Position numbers and translations under genes: made by a program. Below are positions 44,573-50,742 of a DNA stretch of 50,742 nt, piece after piece. This stretch comes from Acaryochloris sp. IP29b_bin.137 (lineage in GTDB: Bacteria > Cyanobacteriota > Cyanobacteriia > Thermosynechococcales > Thermosynechococcaceae): the NCBI RefSeq assembly GCF_028285745.1, contig NZ_JANQOP010000230.1, positions 1 to 50,742 on the forward strand, written 5' to 3'. The notes beneath the pieces are model-generated. The model saw only the letters and a program-made list of their open reading frames with translations. It was not told where the DNA came from and made no database searches. Numbering within the stretch: the stretch's first letter is position 1; each line of letters starts with the position of its first letter.

Positions 44573-45775
44573 ATGGCTACAAATGTTTTAGATAATATAG
44601 ACTTACGTCGATTAGGAGAACGTCTGCAACAGGCACGGAAAAAGTGTGGAATGACACAAGCTGATGCAGGGCAAGTGATTGATGCAGCTCGGACTACCAT
44701 CGTAGCCATTGAAAAAGGGGACCGTCGGATCAAGCCTAACGAATTGATTCAACTAGCTCGTGCTTATGGGCGAGCAGTCAGTGATTTTGTTCGTTCTACT
44801 CCGCCCTCAGAACCTTTCGAAGTTCAATTTCGAGCAGCCTATCGTCGCAATCAAGCGGAAGAGAATCAGATCAAACCAAGTATTGACCGCCTTGAGGAAC
44901 TTTGCCGAAATTACCTAGAGCTTGAGCAAGCAATGGATGCACCGCTCCCTCGTAACTATCCTCAAGAGTACGAGGTTGCTAATATGCCTATTGAGGCTGC
45001 CGCAGAAAGTATTGCGATTGCCGAACGTCAGCGTCTTGGCCTTGGGGATGCCCCTATTCCTTTATTACGCGACATCTTAGAGCAAAGTGTGGGGATTCGC
45101 ATTTTCTACCTAGAAATGCCGCCCAAATATTCGGAAGTCTATAGCTATGACGAGCAGCTTGGGGGATGTATGGCTATCAATATTTCACATCCTGAAGAAC
45201 GTCGGCGCTGGTCAATGGCTCATGGATATCTACATTTTCTAGCACATAGATACAAGCCTGTTGTGGATTTTGATGGCCAGTATCAGAGGATTCCAGAGAG
45301 TGAAAGACTTGCTGAAGCGTTTCCACCATATTTTCTGATGCCAACCAGTGGGTTGCTCAGCCGATTTAACGATATGTATCGTACTCATAATAAGTTTACT
45401 CCCACTAATTTATTTACCCTTGCTCATTACTACGGTGTATCTATAGAAGCGCTTGTTTATCGTTTGGAAGGAATGTCACTGGTACCCTCAGGCACTTGGG
45501 AGCGACTAAAAGATCGCGGCCTGAAAGTCAGACAGGTTCAGCAAGAGCTGGAATTAGAGGACATTCCACGTCGAACTGATATGGTGCCTATTCATTATCA
45601 ACACTTAGCGATTGAAGCTTTGGATCAAGGACTGATTACTGAGGGACGTTTTAGTCATCTTTTGGGTGTTGATCGACTGGAAGGTCGTCGGATTGCAGAG
45701 GAGATGCGTGAATATTCTAGTGGCATGGTAGAGCCAGTAATGTATATAGATTTGCTTGATCTCCATCAAGCGTAA
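44573..45775 (+). CDS. XRE-family HTH fused to ImmA/IrrE-like domain, zinc motif altered
   Basis: The 400-residue protein has an N-terminal XRE helix-turn-helix (about 12-66; GERLQQARKKCGMTQADAGQ) and an ImmA/IrrE (DUF955) domain around 130-260. The expected HExxH reads HGYLH (217-221, in SMAHGYLHFLAHRY), so both metal-binding histidines remain but the catalytic Glu is Gly. The downstream SERLAEAFPPYFLMP retains the third-ligand region. It may be a DNA-binding regulator with an inactive or altered protease part. I chose the ATG at 44573, nine bases after GGAG; the ATG at 44552 is the alternative. It is followed 16 bases later by the PIN gene. Confidence 0.88.
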   Translation: MATNVLDNIDLRRLGERLQQARKKCGMTQADAGQVIDAARTTIVAIEKGDRRIKPNELIQLARAYGRAVSDFVRSTPPSEPFEVQFRAAYRRNQAEENQIKPSIDRLEELCRNYLELEQAMDAPLPRNYPQEYEVANMPIEAAAESIAIAERQRLGLGDAPIPLLRDILEQSVGIRIFYLEMPPKYSEVYSYDEQLGGCMAINISHPEERRRWSMAHGYLHFLAHRYKPVVDFDGQYQRIPESERLAEAFPPYFLMPTSGLLSRFNDMYRTHNKFTPTNLFTLAHYYGVSIEALVYRLEGMSLVPSGTWERLKDRGLKVRQVQQELELEDIPRRTDMVPIHYQHLAIEALDQGLITEGRFSHLLGVDRLEGRRIAEEMREYSSGMVEPVMYIDLLDLHQA

Positions 45776-45791
45776 GCGGTGGAGAATACTC

Positions 45792-46343
45792 ATGTTAATT
45801 CAGCAATCCCACCTAGTACTTGATGCTTGCTGCGTCCTCAATTTTTCTGCTTCAGGTCATTTTCTAGAGATCATAAAAGCGATTCCTGCAAAAGTTGTTG
45901 TTAGTGAAGTGGTCAAAACGCAAGAATTGATTACCCTACAACAACTAGAAAGTGAAGGCAATGAAGCTGTTATACAGTTTGAAACAGCAATAAACAAAGG
46001 TTTGCTGTTAATTGCAGACTTTGAGTCGGCTGAAGAGGAAGAAACCTTTGTAAAGTATGTTTTTGAGCTTGGAGATGATGGTGAATCAGCAACGGGTGCG
46101 ATCGCAGTTCATCGTGAATGGGCTATCGCAACAGATGATAAAAGGGCTATTTCTTTTTTTCATCAAGAAGCATCTCAGCTCAAGATTGTTTCAACACTAG
46201 AAGTAATCAAATTTTGGGCAGACTCTGCCAATCTATCTGCGTCAGAATTGAAAAATGTGCTCAAAGATATTCGTGTAAAAGGACGGTATGTGCCACACAA
46301 GAATCATCCATTATTGGATTGGTGGCAATTGGCAATGCAGTAG
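45792..46343 (+). CDS. PIN-like domain nuclease
   Basis: The 183-residue protein has the acidic residues of a PIN domain: Asp11 (LVLDACC), Glu39 (VVVSEV), Asp95/Asp96/Glu98 (LGDDGESATGA) and Asp115/Asp116 (ATDDKRA). PIN domains are Mg2+-dependent RNases, often toxins in VapBC-type pairs. The GGAG seven bases before the ATG at 45792 fixes the start; the longer frame from 45756 overlaps the previous gene. It is the last gene of the operon and likely the effector, with the XRE-IrrE protein as its regulator or antitoxin. It holds the only HIP1 site of the operon (46098-46105). Confidence 0.78.
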   Translation: MLIQQSHLVLDACCVLNFSASGHFLEIIKAIPAKVVVSEVVKTQELITLQQLESEGNEAVIQFETAINKGLLLIADFESAEEEETFVKYVFELGDDGESATGAIAVHREWAIATDDKRAISFFHQEASQLKIVSTLEVIKFWADSANLSASELKNVLKDIRVKGRYVPHKNHPLLDWWQLAMQ

Positions 46344-46352
46344 CGGGTATTT

Positions 46353-47147
46353 CTAGGGCAGGGTCAATTGGGCTGCTGAGTTAAAAAACTGACGGTATAC
46401 GCCTTGAGCCACCAACAATGTTGTCACCAAAGTGGCAAAGGCCAACATAAACATAATCAAGATCTGGTATGACGCTGCTTCCTGGGGATCGACACCGCTG
46501 AGCAACTGTCCGGTGATAATGCCAGGGAGCTTGACAAGACCCACCACCATCATGGCGTTAATGGTTGGGATTAAACCCGCTCGGATGGCCTCGCGACGAT
46601 ATTGGGCAATCGCTTGTTGGGGTGAAGCGCCCAAACAAAGGTGAGTTTCAATTTCATTGCGATTGGCTTTTAGGCTTTGCACCAGACGCTCCCCTGCGAT
46701 CGCAGCCCCATTCATGGCATTCCCCATCACTATTCCAGCTAAGGGAATCAAATATTGAGGGTCAAACCAATTGTCAGGTTGCAAGATAAACACTGTCGTA
46801 TAGCTGAGGGTCAACACCATACTGATAAAAATCGCCCCCCACAGCCAGGGGATGAGGTAGGGAATATCCTGACCAATGCGGTTGCGAGATTCGATACTAG
46901 CAACAGTCAACATCCCTGCAATCAAGGCCAAAATAGCGCCAGGATATTTCCAAGCAAAAATAAACCCTAGCAGGTAACCCATCATCATCAGCTGTAAAAC
47001 GGTTCGCCCCGCAGCCAACAGTAGACTCCAAGTCAAATCCAGCTGCTGCCAAATGGAGAGACCCACAGCAATACCGATTAACCCCAAAGCCCAAGCTAGG
47101 TCAATGGGCTGCAGCGCAATCAAAGCAAGTACCGAGAGAATAAACAC
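46353..47147 (-). CDS. fetB: FetB-family (UPF0014) ABC transporter permease
   Basis: The 264-residue membrane protein has about seven helices and the family segments LLAAGRTVLQLMMMGYLLG, ASIESRNRIGQDIPYLIPW, AGIVMGNAMNGAAIAGERL and LGASPQQAIAQYRREAIRAG. FetB pairs with the ATPase FetA in an exporter implicated in iron homeostasis and oxidative-stress resistance in E. coli. No fetA lies next to it here. The start codon is GTG. It faces the PIN-like gene with only nine bases between stops, so it bounds the accessory operon. Confidence 0.87.
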   Translation of the reverse strand: MFILSVLALIALQPIDLAWALGLIGIAVGLSIWQQLDLTWSLLLAAGRTVLQLMMMGYLLGFIFAWKYPGAILALIAGMLTVASIESRNRIGQDIPYLIPWLWGAIFISMVLTLSYTTVFILQPDNWFDPQYLIPLAGIVMGNAMNGAAIAGERLVQSLKANRNEIETHLCLGASPQQAIAQYRREAIRAGLIPTINAMMVVGLVKLPGIITGQLLSGVDPQEAASYQILIMFMLAFATLVTTLLVAQGVYRQFFNSAAQLTLP

Positions 47148-47267
47148 GGGTTGAGCAAAGACTTAATGGTGTCGAAATGCTGAACAGTTCCTGGATAGGG
47201 TTGGCTCTGGACAAGCATTTAAGGCAATCCTAGCACCCCACTTTGCTATTTTTTATCCTGATTGTTG

Positions 47268-47651
47268 TCAGATCATGGGACTGCCATGATGATGGACTAA
47301 ATACCAGTCTTGTCCCAGGCGTTCAAAAATATTCGTCGCCATTGATTCAGCCTTTTGTTGGCGACGTTGAGCAACCTGCAAAACCTTTTCAATCAGAATG
47401 ACGTAGGCTAACTCCCCGTTGCCATTGACGGTAATAATTTTGGTGTCAATTTCTAGATACGCGGTATTGCGAAAGATCTTTTGCCAGGAGGATTCAATGG
47501 CCTCCCAGCCTTTCAGCTCACCCCGTCCAGGATGAACACAAGTGCAGGCAATACCGTGGGACCACACCTGACGCATGGCTTCGAGATCTTTTTTTTCGAA
47601 GGCTCGATAAAACGCGTCATTGGCATCCAGAATAACTTGCTCATCTTGCAT
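47268..47651 (-). CDS. NTF2-like / SnoaL-fold protein
   Basis: The 127-residue protein starts VILDANDAFYRAFEKKDLEA and contains WSHGIACTCVHPGRGELKGW, both typical of the SnoaL_3/NTF2-like small fold. The fold serves as enzyme or binding domain; the ligand is not deducible. There is no signal peptide, so it is cytoplasmic. The gene is monocistronic. Confidence 0.8.
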   Translation of the reverse strand: MQDEQVILDANDAFYRAFEKKDLEAMRQVWSHGIACTCVHPGRGELKGWEAIESSWQKIFRNTAYLEIDTKIITVNGNGELAYVILIEKVLQVAQRRQQKAESMATNIFERLGQDWYLVHHHGSPMI

Positions 47652-47809
47652 GGGGGAAGATGTCCTATGCTGTGAAACAAATGGGGCTTAATTGTCTTCT
47701 TTCTTTTTAGACGGTCCTTCTCTGATTCAGCGCCTAGGTTAACAACTTGTTATCTGCGTGGCACATTAGGAAATGAACCGATTGCAGCATTTTTGACTTT
47801 ATTTTGACT

Positions 47810-48949
47810 ATGATCAAACCCAAACTCATGTCCGTTGCGGTGGGTGCGATCGCATTCACCCTAATCGGTGCGCCTTCTCTCAAAGCCCAGCCCCAAAATC
47901 CCTTGGGCCTCTCCAAACGGCTCCGTTTCACCCCCACCCAACGGGCAAAACTGGAGCAAGCCAAGGTGAGTTTGGATGCTCAAATCAGAGGCATCCTCAC
48001 CCCCACTCAGGGGAATCGATTTCAAGGCTCGTTCGCACAAGGTACCTCTCAAGCCATTGCCCTCAGCGCCCGATCCCTCACCCCCCAGCAAATAGCCCGC
48101 TTGCAACAAGCAGAAGCGTTGGAGGGAAAGCAACTCGACGATAGTTTGAGCAAGAAACCAGAGAAACAGTTAATGGCGCTGCGAGAGTCTGGGCAAGCAA
48201 CTCCTACCATCAGCAATGCTGCCATCAGCGCAACACCGATTCCCGTCACTCAGACCGCTCAAGCCCCACCTACGAATCAAGCCCCACCTACGAATCAAGC
48301 TCCACAGGCAAATCCCCTCTCATCCTTAAACTTGAGTCCTGCTCAAGCCGCGCAAATCAAAAAAATCGATGCGCTGATTCAAGCCCAGGTTCAAAGTGTT
48401 CTCACCCCTACCCAATGGTCCGAATTACAGACTTTACAGACGGCTGGAGCTTCTAAAGGGGCAGCCTTAGCCAAGCTCAATCTCTCTGCCAACCAAGTCA
48501 CTCAATTAAAGGAAATTGAAGCCATTGCTCAACAGCGCCTTCTTTCCATCCTAAATGCAGAACAAAAAAAGCAGCTCCAAGGCGGGCAGTTGAGTGCTCC
48601 GTCTGCTTCCCCCCCGCCAAGCTCAGCCCCTGTTTCCCCGTCTGCTGCTCCCCCTCAGTCCTCAGCACCTTCTGCCCTGGCCACTTTAAATCTCACGACC
48701 GATCAGCAAGCTCAGGTTCAGCAAATTCAAGCCTTAGCCAAAGCTCAGGTTCAAGGTATTTTAAATCCTGCTCAATGGCAGCAACTCCAAACACTGCAAT
48801 CGTCCAATCTTTCACAGGCAGACGCTTTGGGGCAGATCAATCTAACGGGCGAACAAAAATCTAAGCTGCAAGACGTTGAAGTATTGACCCAACAACGCAT
48901 TTTGTCCATTTTGACAGCAGAGCAAAAAAAGCGGTTACTGACGCCCTGA
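47810..48949 (+). CDS. Secreted protein with three Spy-like helical modules
   Basis: The 379-residue product has a signal peptide ending near residue 27 (APSLKAQPQ) and three copies of an approximately 85-residue module at about 38-123, 172-256 and 291-376. Modules 2 and 3 share the pattern LNL-x-x-x-Q...IQAQVQSVLTP...QWxxLQ...QQRLLSIL-x-AEQKK. Each contains two LTxxQ-like units of the Spy/CpxP type. Modules are joined by Pro/Ser/Ala/Gln-rich linkers; one linker has a duplicated PPTNQA encoded by an 18-base tandem repeat. It is probably periplasmic. I use the ATG at 47810; a TTG two codons earlier is possible. Confidence 0.75.
   Translation: MIKPKLMSVAVGAIAFTLIGAPSLKAQPQNPLGLSKRLRFTPTQRAKLEQAKVSLDAQIRGILTPTQGNRFQGSFAQGTSQAIALSARSLTPQQIARLQQAEALEGKQLDDSLSKKPEKQLMALRESGQATPTISNAAISATPIPVTQTAQAPPTNQAPPTNQAPQANPLSSLNLSPAQAAQIKKIDALIQAQVQSVLTPTQWSELQTLQTAGASKGAALAKLNLSANQVTQLKEIEAIAQQRLLSILNAEQKKQLQGGQLSAPSASPPPSSAPVSPSAAPPQSSAPSALATLNLTTDQQAQVQQIQALAKAQVQGILNPAQWQQLQTLQSSNLSQADALGQINLTGEQKSKLQDVEVLTQQRILSILTAEQKKRLLTP
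48260..48295. repeat. 18-bp tandem repeat in the linker
   Basis: CAAGCCCCACCTACGAAT is repeated exactly (48260-48277, 48278-48295), duplicating PPTNQA in the first linker of the Spy-like triplicate protein. Confidence 0.85.
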
Positions 48950-48974
48950 GAATCGCCTCACTGACAAGCCCGAC

Positions 48975-50039
48975 CTAAACCGCCATCTTATCGGCCCCTC
49001 GGACGGACGTGGCGAGGGTCGTTAGCATATCGGTAGTGGTTTCAAAATTAACACAGGCATCCGTAATGCTTTGCCCATAGGTCAGTTGGCTTAAATCCTG
49101 GGGAATCGGCTGGTTGCCCGCCACCAAATGGCTTTCAATCATAACGCCTAAGAATTGTTGGGAGCCAGTATTGAGTTGCGCTGCAACATCTTCTAGGACC
49201 TCTACCTGCCGATTATGGTCTTTATTGGCATTGGCATGGCTACAGTCGACCATCAATCTTGGATTCAAGCTATGCTTGGCAAGATCTTGGGTGGCTTGTT
49301 CCACCTGTTCGGCGGCATAATTGGGGCCGTGTTTCCCACCCCGCAGAACCAAATGGGTATCGGGATTACCCGTTGTCTTAACGATACTGGCAAGGCCATG
49401 GTGGTTAATCCCCAGAAACCGATGAGGTTGGTTAGCAGCTAGCATGGCGTTGGTCGCAGCTTGCAGACTGCCGTCGGTGCTATTTTTGAAACCAATTGGC
49501 ATGGATAAACCGGAGGCCATCTCTCGGTGGGTTTGACTTTCGGTGGTGCGAGCACCAATGGCGGTCCAGGTAATTAGATCGGCAATGTACTGGGGGGTAA
49601 TTGGATCAAGGAGTTCTGTGGCGGCAGGTAAGCCCAAGTGAGCTAGATCCAAGAGTAGTTGACGGGCTAATCGCAAACCAGTGTTAATGTCATAACTCCC
49701 ATCAAGATGCGGGTCGTTAATCAGGCCTTTCCACCCAATGCTCGTCCGAGGTTTTTCAAAATACACTCGCATCACAATTTCTAGCTGGTCGGAGAGCTGT
49801 TCGCGCAGGACCGCTAGCTTTTTGCCATATTCATAGGCTGCATCAACGTCATGAACGGAACAAGGACCCACAATCACCAGCAACCGCGGATCCTCATGAC
49901 GCAAAATACCGCGAATGCGATCGCGGGTTTCTGCAACCAAAGCAGCCGCTGTATCCGTCAGCGGAACCTCGTGGTGGAGCAAGGCAGGGCTAATCAAGGG
50001 ACGGGTTTCAACGACATGCAGGTCAGCTGTCTTATACAT
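48975..50039 (-). CDS. 3-deoxy-7-phosphoheptulonate synthase (class I DAHP synthase)
   Basis: The 354-residue enzyme condenses phosphoenolpyruvate and erythrose-4-phosphate, the first step of the shikimate pathway. Type Ialpha (AroF/AroG/AroH) motifs are LLVIVGPCSVHDVDAAYEYG, VMRVYFEKPRTSIGWKGLIN, and LMVDCSHANANKDHNRQ. Length matches E. coli AroG. Feedback control by an aromatic amino acid is expected for the family, but which one cannot be read here. It is monocistronic. Confidence 0.94.
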   Translation of the reverse strand: MYKTADLHVVETRPLISPALLHHEVPLTDTAAALVAETRDRIRGILRHEDPRLLVIVGPCSVHDVDAAYEYGKKLAVLREQLSDQLEIVMRVYFEKPRTSIGWKGLINDPHLDGSYDINTGLRLARQLLLDLAHLGLPAATELLDPITPQYIADLITWTAIGARTTESQTHREMASGLSMPIGFKNSTDGSLQAATNAMLAANQPHRFLGINHHGLASIVKTTGNPDTHLVLRGGKHGPNYAAEQVEQATQDLAKHSLNPRLMVDCSHANANKDHNRQVEVLEDVAAQLNTGSQQFLGVMIESHLVAGNQPIPQDLSQLTYGQSITDACVNFETTTDMLTTLATSVRGADKMAV

Positions 50040-50281
50040 GGTGTCTTAAAAACTCCAGTTATGGGCCTAGATCACAAGGACCAGGGGGCGTACCTATAGT
50101 TTAGGCAATACTGTGGGGTCATGCCTAGAGATCTCTGATGCCTATGAATGAGCAAAATTGGCTCTCAGCTTCACCAGCCTTGCAAATCAGCTAAAGTTTA
50201 TGGAGACGAAATTAACAGAGGCCCCCAGTTTTTCAGGGTTTCGAGTTTTGGGGGGCTATCCAAAGCAGGGGGCAGTGGGAG

Positions 50282-50665
50282 ATGGAACCTATGGGACCAA
50301 AGGTTTGGGAGATAGTAGATGACTATTTCTCGAATCTCTTGATGTCTACAGATCCAGTTCTAACGGCAGCTCTGCAAGACAGTGATGTCGCTGGTTTACC
50401 TCAACATCATGTTGCCCCCAATCAAGGCAAGCTGCTGCATCTATTGGTCCAAATTCAGGGTGCTCGTCGCATCTTGGAAATAGGCACTTTAGGGGGCTAC
50501 AGCACCATTTGGTTAGCTCGGGCCTTGCCAGCAGATGGCTATATGGTGACGTTGGAAGCCAATCTAAATTATGCTGAGGTCGCTCGAAAGAATCTTGCTA
50601 GAGCGAATCTTATGGATAGAGTCGATCTTCGAGTTGGCAATGCCCTAGTGGGTCATTTGGTATGA
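50282..50665 (+). pseudogene. C-terminally truncated O-methyltransferase
   Basis: The 127-residue product matches the N-terminal half of class I SAM-dependent O-methyltransferases (CCoAOMT/COMT-like): LLHLLVQIQGARRILEIGTL, GGYSTIWLARALP and VTLEANLNYAEVARKNLARA. Family members are about 215-225 residues and continue with the metal-binding D-A-D region, which is absent here: the frame stops after VGNALVGHLV and the following 75 bases do not resume the family in any frame I could see. It lacks the catalytic half, so it is probably a pseudogene. Confidence 0.65.
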
Positions 50666-50723
50666 GCATCGCCATTTTGTGAGGCGTCGGTCAGTATAGA
50701 AGCGACCTCAATATTTTCTCGCT

Positions 50724-50742
50724 ATGAGCCGTCGACAACAGC
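50724..50742 (+). CDS. Possible gene start at the window edge (partial)
   Basis: An ATG at 50724 opens a frame (MSRRQQ) that runs off the window. There is no ribosome binding site to support it. Confidence 0.15.

Noticed and set aside
50222-50254. Terminator-like hairpin CCCCCA/TGGGGG before the O-methyltransferase
   Set aside because: Six-base stem with a 21-base loop and no T-tract; too weak to call.

Overview
This 50.7 kb window is a piece of a cyanobacterial chromosome. Evidence includes a high-light-inducible protein, an acyl-lipid desaturase of the DesA type, a COP23-domain protein, a complete minCDE operon, a Trm1 methyltransferase, an ACT-domain malic enzyme, and roughly two dozen HIP1 octamers (GCGATCGC) seen by eye. 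I saw no tRNA, rRNA, CRISPR array or insertion sequence. The genus cannot be fixed from the sequence; an Acaryochloris-like unicellular cyanobacterium would fit, but that is a guess.

Layout. 1-5 kb: end of a membrane protein, a GT4 glycosyltransferase (candidate galactolipid synthase), queA, two small unknown genes and malic enzyme. 5-9.4 kb: a secreted serine protease with TPRs, a COP23 protein, an AT-rich gap, an acetyltransferase, a pentapeptide-repeat protein and an hli gene. 9.5-13.2 kb: Ap4A phosphorylase, clpS, DUF2103, trm1 and an ABC-2 permease. 13.2-21 kb: GH57 branching enzyme, YvcK-like protein, minCDE with a secreted protein in front, and murG. 21-25.8 kb: DUF1517 protein, an oligopeptide-type ABC permease plus binding protein, and a proline-rich lipoprotein. 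26-30 kb: a CobA-HemD fusion facing a TPR-CHAT protein whose CHAT catalytic residues look lost. 30-32 kb: ECF sigma factor, membrane anti-sigma candidate and Spy/CpxP-like protein in one overlapping operon. 32-38 kb: aroK, desA, miaB, then a glycosyltransferase/aminotransferase pair with a frameshifted gene remnant. 38-42 kb: DnaJ-TPR membrane protein coupled to a site-2 protease with TPRs, a membrane protein and a BON-domain protein. 46-50.7 kb: FetB-like permease, NTF2-like protein, a triplicated Spy-like secreted protein, DAHP synthase and a truncated O-methyltransferase.

The most interesting segment is 42446-46343. It is a compact four-gene operon that looks less GC-rich than its surroundings and has almost no HIP1 sites. 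It encodes an unknown 225-aa protein, a QueC-like PP-loop protein with large N- and C-terminal extensions, an XRE/ImmA-IrrE-type regulator whose HExxH motif reads HGYLH, and a PIN-like nuclease. QueC-like enzymes have been recruited in QatABCD and type IV CBASS immunity, where they attach a deazaguanine to a protein N-terminus. The gene set here lacks the Qat ATPase and TatD partners and has an IrrE/PIN module instead. I propose it as a candidate undescribed defence or toxin-antitoxin-like system. The same window carries queA, so the host makes queuosine and should contain deazaguanine precursors.
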